A DNA stretch of 6,834 nt, taken from the NCBI GenBank assembly GCA_964621225.1, contig CAZULK010000142.1, positions 1-6,834 on the forward strand, read 5' to 3'. This document shows positions 1 to 5,734 of the stretch, one piece after another. Within the stretch, counting starts at the first letter, position 1, and the number at the start of each line of letters is the position of its first letter. Both the position numbers and the translations under genes were made by a program. The DNA comes from CAYNUJ01 sp964621225. GTDB taxonomy: Bacteria > Bacteroidota > Ignavibacteria > Ignavibacteriales > Melioribacteraceae. A model generated the notes under the pieces. It had not been told where the DNA came from and searched no databases. It saw only the letters and a program-made list of their open reading frames with translations.

Positions 1-84
1 ATTGCTCCTAACGTAAGAATCAGCAGTCCTGAAACAGGCGATTCCTCTACATTATACAAAGTTAATTTCGAATTCAAATTATAA
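1..84 (+). CDS. C-terminal end of an unidentified protein, possibly outer-membrane
   Basis: Frame 1 is open from the window edge to a TAA at 82-84 and encodes 27 residues ending in YKVNFEFKL. I do not recognise the protein. The last residues alternate polar and hydrophobic or aromatic side chains, as in the closing beta-strand of outer-membrane barrels, but the final residue is Leu and not the usual Phe, and the fragment is too short to be certain. It does not look like the end of an NrfD/PsrC membrane subunit, which would be more hydrophobic or basic. The gap of 60 bases to arrA contains its own promoter-like and hairpin elements, so this gene need not be in the same operon. Confidence 0.5.
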   Translation: MAPNVRISSPETGDSSTLYKVNFEFKL

Positions 85-94
85 AAAATATAAT
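66..94 (+). promoter_or_regulatory. Candidate promoter for the arr operon
   Basis: A perfect TATAAT lies at 89-94. Seventeen bases upstream of it, 66-71 reads TTTCGA, only a weak (3 of 6) match to a sigma-70 -35 box. Transcription would begin near 100-102, just before the hairpin at 103-119. The region is AT-rich, so a TATAAT by chance is quite possible, and the lineage may use a different promoter consensus. Confidence 0.35.
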
Positions 95-102
95 TCATTT
101 AA

Positions 103-119
103 GGGGGCGAATAGCCCCC
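103..119 (+). promoter_or_regulatory. GC-rich stem-loop in the arrA 5' leader
   Basis: GGGGGC (103-108) pairs perfectly with GCCCCC (114-119) around a five-base loop, GAATA. It is followed by an A-rich run and not a T-tract, so it is not a normal intrinsic terminator on this strand. On the opposite strand no T-tract follows it either. It sits 13 bases before the arrA Shine-Dalgarno AGGAG (133-137). If transcription starts at the predicted site, the hairpin would cap the 5' end of the mRNA, a position known to protect transcripts. That role is inferred. Confidence 0.6.
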
Positions 120-144
120 AATAAAAAAATGAAGGAGTGATTAT

Positions 145-2323
145 ATGAAACTAGGAAGAAGATCATTTTTGAAAACCGGAGCTGCAATAACAGCATTAAC
201 AGCTGCTGGTCCAAAATTGAACGTTTTTGCCAAAGGTAAAGGACGGAAAGCTCTCCCGGGATATTCAAAAGGTGAATGGAAGCCCACTACATGCCAAGGA
301 TGTACTACTTGGTGTCCGGCAGAGGTATTCGTTCAAGATAACAGAGCTGTTAAAGTACGCGGAAATCAATACTCCAAACAGAATGACGGAGTATTATGCC
401 CCAAAGGTCACTTATCCTTGCAACAACTTTATGATCCGGATCGTATTAAGGTCCCGATGAAAAGAACTAATCCCAAGAAAGGAAGAGGAGTTGACCCAAA
501 ATTTGTACCGATTTCTTGGGATGAAGCATTAGATACTATTGCCGAAAAAATGATGGAATTGAGAAAAGCTGGTACTCCGGAGCAATTCGTTGTTTTAAGA
601 GGTCGTTATACTTATATGAGGGATATCATTTACGATACTCTCCCAAAAGTTTTCGGATCTCCAAACGGTATTTCCCATAGTGCGATTTGCGCGGAAGCTG
701 AAAAATTCGGCTCATTCTATACAGAAGGTTTATGGGATTACAGAGACTATGACTTGGATAACAGCAAATATGTTTTAATTTGGGGATGTGATCCTTTAAG
801 CAGTAATAGAATGATTCCAGCTGCAATTAAAAGATTTGGAGAAGTATTGGATAGAGCAACTGTGACTGTAGTTGATCCTAGATTCAGTACTTCTGCTGCT
901 AAAGCACAAAATTGGCTTCCCATTAAACCTGGGGAAGATGGTGCATTAGCGGTTGCCATAGCTCACCAAATTTTGGTGGACGGTTCATGGAATAAGGAGT
1001 TTGTTGGTGATTTCAAAGATGGTAAAAACCATTTCGTCCCTGGAAATGAAGTTGACGAATCCTTATTCGTAGAAAAAGAAACATATGGGTTAGTTAAGTG
1101 GTGGAACCTTGAACTGAAAGATAAAACACCAAAATGGGCTGCCGAAAAAACTGGTCTTAAAGAAAAAGACATAGTAAAAACGGCACGAGAAATGGCTGCC
1201 GCAGCACCGAATGTTATTGTTTGGTTAGGGCCTGGTGCTTCTATGCACGTAAGAGGTGGTTATACAGCAATGGCTATTCACGCTCTTAATGGTATTTTGG
1301 GATCTGTAGACAACGAAGGTGGCCCGATAGCGATGGTTAAACCTAAAGTTAACAAATTCCCTAAATACGATNNNNNNNNNNNNNNNNNNNNNNNNNNNNN
1401 NNNNNNNNNNNNNNNNNNNNNNNNNNNNNNNNNNNNNNNNNNNNNNNNNNNNNNNNNNNNNNNNNNNNNNNGCTGCTAAAGGCTTTACCAAGTTAAAAGA
1501 ATATTATGAAACTGAATTCAAAGATCCTGAAACAGGAAAAACTCCTACAAATTCAAAGGAATTCACCGAAATCTATTTGAAAATGTTGACCGCTCCTTTG
1601 TGGGATGGAAAGAAAGATGTCGGTGGAGATAAATTCTCCGGATATCAAGAATTCAGAAAAATTGGTATGTGGAACTCCGACAAATACAAATTCAGAAGCC
1701 GTTGGGGACATTTCCATACAGTTACCAAAAAATTCGAATTCTACAGTAAAACACTGGAGAAAGCCCTCCACGATCATGCAAAGAAAAATAAGACGACTGT
1801 CGATAAAGTAATGGAAGTCACAAAGTACCAAGCACGTGGGGTTTATGCTTATATTCCACATTACGAAGAACCTTACAGATGGGGAGATTCAAAAGAATAT
1901 CCTCTTACTTTTGTTGACTTCAAATCGCGCTTAAATAGAGAAGGAAGAAGCCAAAACTCTCCATGGTATCAAGAGTTCATCAAAGTTGATATTGGCAACA
2001 CAGCTTGGGAAGATAGACTTTTGATTAATCCCAAAGATGCTGCTAAATATGGACTTAAAGATGGTGATACCGTAAAAGTATCTTCAGTTGTCGCTTCCAT
2101 CACTACAAAAGTGAAATTGTTCGAGGGAATTAGACCTGGATCCGTAGCAAAATGTTATGGACAAGGACACTGGGCATACGGAAATGTTGCTGCCCTCGAC
2201 TTTAAGAAAGGTATTCCACGTGGTGGAAATAACAATCAACTTATGCCGGCAGATTATGATCGCTTGAGTGGTTCAACTGCTAGAAATGGTGGTTTTGCTG
2301 GCGTTAAAATAGAAAAAGTATAA
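145..2323 (+). CDS. arrA: Respiratory arsenate reductase catalytic subunit ArrA (interrupted by assembly gap)
   Basis: This is the large molybdenum bis-MGD subunit of the DMSO-reductase superfamily, expected to reduce arsenate to arsenite in the periplasm with electrons from ArrB. A twin-arginine signal (RRSFLK, residues 5-10) precedes a C-x2-C-x3-C-x27-C [4Fe-4S] site (Cys50, 53, 57, 85). The motif RGRY at 152-155 is the published signature separating ArrA from ArxA. Cys182 sits where Mo is ligated, and Arg154, Tyr155 and Lys187 match substrate-pocket positions of Shewanella ArrA (165, 166, 198 there, from memory) at a constant offset of 11. The visible N-terminal part has 409 residues. After the Ns the frame changes, and the protein resumes at 1472 for 283 residues, with PHYEEPY at 1856-1876, GQGHWAYG near 2159-2182 and DYDRLSG near the end. 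ATG 145 follows AGGAG at 7 bases. Known ArrA proteins have about 850 residues. Another substrate cannot be excluded. Confidence 0.9.
1372..1471. other. Assembly gap of exactly 100 Ns inside arrA
   Basis: The run of Ns is 100 long, a conventional placeholder for a scaffold gap of unknown size. Codons are in frame 1 before it and frame 2 after it, as expected when 100 is not a multiple of 3. Set against the remembered Shewanella ANA-3 ArrA sequence, the flanks KVNKFPKYD and AAKGFTKLKEYY are separated by about 150 residues, so roughly 450 bases are missing. The lost part would include further cofactor- and substrate-binding residues of the central domain. Confidence 0.95.
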
Positions 2324-2325
2324 AT

Positions 2326-2331
2326 AGGAGG
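2326..2331 (+). promoter_or_regulatory. Shine-Dalgarno that decides the arrB start
   Basis: AGGAGG at 2326-2331 is a full-strength ribosome binding site. It lies only 2 bases from the ATG at 2334 but 8 bases from the in-frame ATG at 2340. The second spacing is normal, so arrB should start at 2340, giving MPRLGMVID at the N-terminus and not MIMPRLGM. Confidence 0.8.
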
Positions 2332-2339
2332 TCATGATT

Positions 2340-3101
2340 ATGCCTAGATTAGGAATGGTAATTGATTTACATAAATGTGTCGGTTGCGGAGCATGTGCTA
2401 TTGCGTGCAAGACAGAAAATAACACAGATCTCCGCCATGACGGACAAACTTTTAATTGGGCTGACTTCCAAATGACTATGGAAGGTGAATTCCCTAATAT
2501 AAAGTATACTACAATGCCGGTGCTTTGTAATCATTGTACTGATGCCGCATGTGTAAAAGCTTGTCCGGTTAAACCTAAAGCAATGTATAAAACCGAAGAT
2601 GGCATTACGATGCACAATGATGAAAGATGCATCGGTTGCCGCAGATGTCAAAAAGCTTGCCCATATTCAGTACGCGATATTGACAAGAGCGATGCGCAGT
2701 ATAGCGTTATCAGCTTCAATAGCCGTAAAAAAGATCCGCATCAATTCTACAGAAACAAAGAAGAATTGATCCCCGGATGTACTGTTGGTGGTGCAGGTAT
2801 TGCGGCAGCAGCCGGAAGTACTCCTCCTTTCAAAACTGATTATTCTCACCCCGATTACGAACCTGTAAGGAGGAAGAAAGTAACTGAAAAATGCATACTT
2901 TGTGCACACAGATTGAAGGACGGTGAAGATCCTTATTGTGTAGTTTCTTGTCCTTCCGGTGCAAGAACAGTTGGCGATTTCGATGATCCCAACAGTGAAG
3001 TAAGCAAATTACTGAAGAAATACGATCATTTTGTACTGAAACCTGAAGCGGGAACTAAACCTAATGTTTATTACATTAGAAGCTATCAAACCCGCAAGTA
3101 A
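2340..3101 (+). CDS. arrB: Respiratory arsenate reductase iron-sulfur subunit ArrB
   Basis: A 253-residue four-cluster ferredoxin of the DmsB/PsrB/ArrB type that carries electrons to the ArrA molybdenum centre. Four cysteine quartets are visible: Cys13/16/19/23, Cys63/66/71/75, Cys97/100/103/107 and Cys185/188/200/204, each fitting one [4Fe-4S] cluster. A further Cys147 lies in the spacer. The opening LGMVIDLHKCVGCGAC, the KTENNT segment and the ending KPEAGTKPNVYYIRSY closely resemble remembered ArrB of Shewanella. There is no signal peptide, which is usual, because the subunit is exported bound to the Tat substrate ArrA. It begins 16 bases after the arrA stop, so the two are co-transcribed. 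The spacer between clusters 3 and 4 is Gly/Ala-rich. No anchor subunit gene follows. Confidence 0.88.
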   Translation: MPRLGMVIDLHKCVGCGACAIACKTENNTDLRHDGQTFNWADFQMTMEGEFPNIKYTTMPVLCNHCTDAACVKACPVKPKAMYKTEDGITMHNDERCIGCRRCQKACPYSVRDIDKSDAQYSVISFNSRKKDPHQFYRNKEELIPGCTVGGAGIAAAAGSTPPFKTDYSHPDYEPVRRKKVTEKCILCAHRLKDGEDPYCVVSCPSGARTVGDFDDPNSEVSKLLKKYDHFVLKPEAGTKPNVYYIRSYQTRK

Positions 3102-3108
3102 AATAATT

Positions 3109-3139
3109 AGGGGCAGGCAATGTCTGCCCCTATTTTTTT
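3109..3139 (+). terminator. Intrinsic terminator after arrB
   Basis: AGGGGCAGG (3109-3117) pairs with TCTGCCCCT (3123-3131) over 9 base pairs, one of them G-U, around a CAATG loop. Seven Ts follow at 3133-3139. It begins 8 bases after the arrB stop. It should end or thin transcription before the chaperone gene, giving more arrAB message than chaperone message. An ATG at 3120 lies in its loop and is in frame with the next gene, but is not a credible start. Confidence 0.88.
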
Positions 3140-3152
3140 CGAAGAGGTGCTC

Positions 3153-3770
3153 ATGGAAAGAATACTAATTATATCGCAGTTATATTCTAAGTTTTCCGAA
3201 TTGTTCAGAAAACCTGAAAAGGAAATTTGGACTGAGGAGACGTTGAATCTTTTTTGCGCCCTAGTTTCGGAACTTGATCTGAAGATAAATTGTGAGACTG
3301 ATGGCGTAAATAAATTGTTAAAGTCAGTTGAGTTCGATGAAATATTACTGGAATATACAAGAATATTTCTTGGCCCGTTCAAAGTGTTGGTTCCGCCCTA
3401 CGGTTCATGTTATCTCGAAAATGAAAAACTACTTAATGGTGAAACCACAATTCAAGTAAAAAATATTTATCTCAAACTTGGATTGGATATCTCCGAATCT
3501 TGGAATGATTTGCCCGATCATATAGTTGCCGAGTTGGAGTTTATGCATTTCCTTACTTATAACTATGCTTCTCCTGAAGACAGCGATTTAAATAAAGATG
3601 AAGTGATAGCAGTTGAAAAAGAATTTTTCTTTAAATATTTTTATCCGTTTGCAACCAGATTATGTAGTGATATTCTGGGTAAAACCAAATCGAATATTTA
3701 TAATAAAATTGCAAAAATTATGGTGGAATTTTTACATTCTGAAAAGAATAGGATACTTTCTGTAAGGTGA
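3153..3770 (+). CDS. TorD/DmsD-family molybdoenzyme chaperone (ArrD-like)
   Basis: A 205-residue cytoplasmic, probably all-helical protein of the TorD/DmsD/NarJ family. These chaperones bind the Tat signal and apoprotein of a molybdoenzyme and help insert Moco before export. Family marks are EYTRIFLGP at residues 67-75, followed by a PP-Y-G-S-CY segment (81-87), and LPDHIVAELEFMHFL (120-134), close to the classic LPDH-ELEFM signature. The reading frame extends upstream to an ATG at 3120, but that codon lies inside the terminator loop. ATG 3153, just after GAGG at 3144-3147, is the better start. Its place after arrAB suggests ArrA is the client. It overlaps the next gene by three bases, so the two are translationally coupled. 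Low similarity is normal in this family, so the client assignment rests on context. Confidence 0.82.
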   Translation: MERILIISQLYSKFSELFRKPEKEIWTEETLNLFCALVSELDLKINCETDGVNKLLKSVEFDEILLEYTRIFLGPFKVLVPPYGSCYLENEKLLNGETTIQVKNIYLKLGLDISESWNDLPDHIVAELEFMHFLTYNYASPEDSDLNKDEVIAVEKEFFFKYFYPFATRLCSDILGKTKSNIYNKIAKIMVEFLHSEKNRILSVR

Positions 3771-4672
3771 TATTAGATTATTTATTACATAAGGCAGAAA
3801 AAACTCTGATTCCTGTGGACATTGAATTATCGAGATGCAACAGATTTCGATTTTCTGAAAGCAGCTGCGATGATTGTTTAACACATTGTCCGTTTTATGC
3901 CATTTCAATTTCAGAATCAATCGAAATAGATGAAAAAAAGTGTGAAGGGTGTTTGATTTGCAGTTCAGTCTGCAAAAATGAAGCCATCTCTGCAAGTATC
4001 AAATTGAAAAAGTTTGAAGAACTGAGTAGAGAGCAGAACGAAATTTTGATCGGTTGTACTAAAGGAGAGAATATTCACCATTTTAGGAGCAGTTGCATTG
4101 GGTGGCTGTCAATGGAGGTATTAGCCTATTTGGGTTCAACATTTAAAGATGGAGTTAACATTGATGTATCCTTGTGCAAGGATTGTGTTAATAATCCAAG
4201 TGTGGAATATGTATCGAACTTAATTGAAAAGTTAAAGAAAGATACCGGAAATGAAAATATTCAGCTTATTGATTCAAGGGAAAATTTACAAAATCATTCT
4301 AAGGTATTAGGAAGAAGAGATTTTCTCAATTCAATTTTTACTACTGCAAAATCAGAAGTGGGAGAATATTTATCAAAGGATGAAAAGGAAAATTTATATT
4401 TTTCCGACCCGAAGCTGACACTAAAATTGAACGCTATTAAAGCTACTAAATACCGGGCTAGCAATAAGAGTATTGAATCTATGGGATATAGAATTTTAGT
4501 GAAAGATAATTGTGATTCTTGTCTTGATTGCGTTGCGATCTGTCCCACAGAAGCCCTAAAGGAAAGTGAAACGGAAGAACTTGAAATTGATAACTCCAGA
4601 TGTACAGGGTGTGAATTATGTTCGGAGTTTTGTTTAGAAAAAGCAATACAAGTAGACAAAATTCTTGCATGA
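3767..4672 (+). CDS. Cytoplasmic 20-cysteine iron-sulfur protein, ferredoxin domains at both ends
   Basis: A 301-residue protein of uncertain role. It has no signal peptide or membrane segment, so it should be cytoplasmic. All 20 cysteines I see fall into five sets of four: Cys24/34/37/41 (degenerate), Cys59/62/65/69, a central Cys97/110/137/140, and a C-terminal two-cluster ferredoxin with Cys249/252/255/259 and Cys279/282/285/289. The middle set is not ferredoxin-like and could hold a cluster or zinc. Residues 182-187 read GRRDFL, like a twin-arginine motif, but are internal and lack a following hydrophobic stretch. The start is GTG 3767, overlapping the chaperone TGA as GTGA. No good Shine-Dalgarno is visible, which fits coupling. 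By analogy with NapF it may assist iron-sulfur loading of the reductase or pass electrons. This is inference. Confidence 0.75.
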   Translation: MILDYLLHKAEKTLIPVDIELSRCNRFRFSESSCDDCLTHCPFYAISISESIEIDEKKCEGCLICSSVCKNEAISASIKLKKFEELSREQNEILIGCTKGENIHHFRSSCIGWLSMEVLAYLGSTFKDGVNIDVSLCKDCVNNPSVEYVSNLIEKLKKDTGNENIQLIDSRENLQNHSKVLGRRDFLNSIFTTAKSEVGEYLSKDEKENLYFSDPKLTLKLNAIKATKYRASNKSIESMGYRILVKDNCDSCLDCVAICPTEALKESETEELEIDNSRCTGCELCSEFCLEKAIQVDKILA

Positions 4673-4710
4673 ATTTAATATAAAAAGATGAAAATGTTCT
4701 TTTAATTAGT

Positions 4711-4718
4711 TATTTTTG
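4711..4718 (+). promoter_or_regulatory. Weak candidate promoter -7 element for the Moco operon
   Basis: TATTTTTG fits the Bacteroidota -7 consensus TAnnTTTG. No matching TTTG -33 element is seen at the proper distance upstream. If used, transcription would start near 4723-4727, immediately before the inverted repeat at 4735. The match is short and the region is AT-rich, so this is only a candidate. Confidence 0.25.
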
Positions 4719-4734
4719 TACTAGGATTCTCCGA

Positions 4735-4773
4735 GTTTTGGAATCTAAAAGCAACAGCTCATGATTCCAAAAC
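4735..4773 (+). repeat. 11-bp perfect inverted repeat in the leader
   Basis: GTTTTGGAATC (4735-4745) is the exact reverse complement of GATTCCAAAAC (4763-4773), separated by 17 bases. It could form an RNA hairpin as the upper part of the leader, or act as a DNA operator for a dimeric regulator. No T-tract follows, so it is not a terminator. A short GATTC at 4725-4729 could compete for the GAATC of the left arm. Confidence 0.7.
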
Positions 4774-4817
4774 CGATAGGGTAAATTTAGAAATGAATTT
4801 GCCTGCCGAATTTGCAA

Positions 4818-4853
4818 AGGAGACCATAAGTTTTTATTTAACCCCGGTCTCCT
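4818..4853 (+). promoter_or_regulatory. Candidate antiterminator stem
   Basis: AGGAGACC (4818-4825) pairs perfectly with GGTCTCCT (4846-4853) across a 20-base loop. The right arm reuses 4846-4851 of the terminator's left arm plus two loop bases, so the two stems cannot form together. This is the geometry of an attenuator or riboswitch expression platform. No known ligand-binding domain was recognised upstream. Confidence 0.5.
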
Positions 4854-4871
4854 TGAGATCGGGGTTTTTTT
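4840..4871 (+). terminator. Intrinsic terminator upstream of the Moco operon, possibly conditional
   Basis: The left arm at 4840-4851 (AACCCCGGTCTC) pairs with 4855-4866 (GAGATCGGGGTT) over 12 base pairs, one G-U, with a CTT loop. A T-run covers 4865-4871. It lies 24 bases before the start codon of the next gene and 167 bases after the preceding stop codon. It could simply end the upstream transcript, but its position close to the next gene and its overlap with an alternative stem make a regulatory role likely. Confidence 0.88.
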
Positions 4872-4895
4872 ATGTAAAAAATAGGAGAAATTAAA

Positions 4896-5210
4896 ATGGC
4901 AGTACCAAAACGTTACAAAATGTTCAAAGAAAATTTTGCAGATGTTGCAAATGCATACGAAGCAATGGGCGATGCAGTTCATCAAGCAGGTCCGTTAGAC
5001 GAGAAAACAAGAGCATTGATAAAAGTAGCTATTTCCACCGGAGCCAGATTGGAAGGTGCGGTTCATTCACACACAAGAAAGGCTTTGAAAGCTGGCTGCA
5101 CACCGGAAGAAATCAGACACGCGGTTATGTTGAGTCTGCCTACCGTAGGATTGCCCTCTATGATGGCTGCATTGAGCTGGGTTGATGATATTCTAGAGGA
5201 TAACGACTAA
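4896..5210 (+). CDS. Carboxymuconolactone decarboxylase-like protein without redox cysteines
   Basis: A 104-residue protein of the CMD/AhpD fold, which forms small all-helical oligomers. The core motif is visible as LEGAVHSHTRKALKAG (about residues 49-64), followed by CTPEEIRHAVML. Peroxidase-type AhpD members carry CxxC in this motif. Here those positions are not cysteines, and the E-x3-H-x-H pattern is closer to the true decarboxylase PcaC. The only cysteine, next to the TPEEI segment, is outside the motif. A decarboxylase, isomerase or other function is therefore more plausible than peroxide reduction, but no aromatic-degradation genes are nearby. AGGAG at 4883-4887 is 8 bases before ATG. 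Its stop overlaps the next start by one base (TAATG), so it is the first gene of the Moco operon and sits directly downstream of the leader terminator. Confidence 0.82.
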   Translation: MAVPKRYKMFKENFADVANAYEAMGDAVHQAGPLDEKTRALIKVAISTGARLEGAVHSHTRKALKAGCTPEEIRHAVMLSLPTVGLPSMMAALSWVDDILEDND

Positions 5211-5734
5211 TGATTTCAACTTTGGTCAAACTGTTCATTTCCTTCCTTAAAGTCGGCTCTTTCAGTTTTGGAGGAGCATATTCATTGTTACCTCTGATTG
5301 AAAGGGAAGCGGTTACAAACAATGGTTGGCTAACTCACGATGAATTTTTAAAAGTGCTGGGGATGGTGGAAGTTTTCCCCGGTGCTATTTCGATTAAATA
5401 TGCAACTTATGTCGGATATAAAGCTGCGGGCGTATTGGGTGCAATTGTTGCTAACTTGGGTAATTTAATAATGCCCGCAACTATTATTATGGTTGCAGCA
5501 TATTTCTATACTACATACGAAAAAAATGAATTGGTTATGAAAGCCTTCCGTGGTGTAAAGTACGCTGTTATTGGTTTGGTTGCTGCACTTATTTACCAAT
5601 ACGGAGCAAAAAACTTTGAAGAACCTAAAGGGATAATCATAATCTTATTTGCTTTTGCGCTTGTATTTTTCTTTAAACTTCATCCGGCTTATGTGGTTAT
5701 TTTAGCAGGATTAACAGCATTGGTGCTATTATGA
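5210..5734 (+). CDS. Half-size CHR (chromate transporter) family membrane protein
   Basis: A 174-residue inner-membrane protein matching one half of the CHR/ChrA ion transporter fold. Family marks are FLKVGSFSFGGAYSLLPLIE near the N-terminus, GWLT-EF, then VEVFPGAISIKYATYVGYKAAGVLGA. The usual PGP of the family reads PGA. Hydrophobic stretches at about residues 75-98, 117-130 and 140-174 follow. Short CHR proteins normally occur as adjacent pairs that make one antiporter, but here the neighbours are unrelated. It could act as a homodimer or pair with a copy elsewhere. Full-length members export chromate. The substrate here is unknown, and its place in a Moco operon makes an oxyanion such as molybdate conceivable. 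It overlaps the previous gene by one base and moaA by four (ATGA). GAGGA at 5196-5200 is its ribosome site. Confidence 0.85.
   Translation: MISTLVKLFISFLKVGSFSFGGAYSLLPLIEREAVTNNGWLTHDEFLKVLGMVEVFPGAISIKYATYVGYKAAGVLGAIVANLGNLIMPATIIMVAAYFYTTYEKNELVMKAFRGVKYAVIGLVAALIYQYGAKNFEEPKGIIIILFAFALVFFFKLHPAYVVILAGLTALVLL

Noticed and set aside
103..119. Hairpin read as a terminator for the upstream gene
   Set aside because: It is followed by an A-rich run on the + strand and by no T-tract on the - strand, so it lacks the second half of an intrinsic terminator.
1577..2323. Separate 248-residue gene starting at ATG 1577
   Set aside because: The same frame is open back to the end of the N-gap at 1472, and those extra residues fit the ArrA sequence. 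It is the C-terminal part of arrA, not an independent gene.
3120..3152. N-terminal extension of the chaperone from ATG 3120
   Set aside because: The ATG is in the loop of the intrinsic terminator and has no ribosome site. ATG 3153 has GAGG upstream and gives the typical N-terminus.
3767..4672. Tat export of the 20-cysteine protein, from its GRRDFL motif
   Set aside because: The motif is near residue 183, far from the N-terminus, and is not followed by a hydrophobic segment, so it cannot serve as an export signal.
4720..4871. Known Moco, TPP or fluoride riboswitch in the leader
   Set aside because: None of their conserved core sequences, as I remember them, can be placed in the leader. Only the terminator/antiterminator geometry is supported.
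4793..4894. A 33-codon open frame in the leader, ending just before ATG 4896
   Set aside because: It has no Shine-Dalgarno, runs straight through the terminator hairpin and T-tract, and the product resembles no known leader peptide.
4710..4985. Minus-strand open frame of 91 codons over the leader
   Set aside because: It covers the terminator and the start of the CMD-like gene in antisense, shows no recognisable motif and has no operon context.
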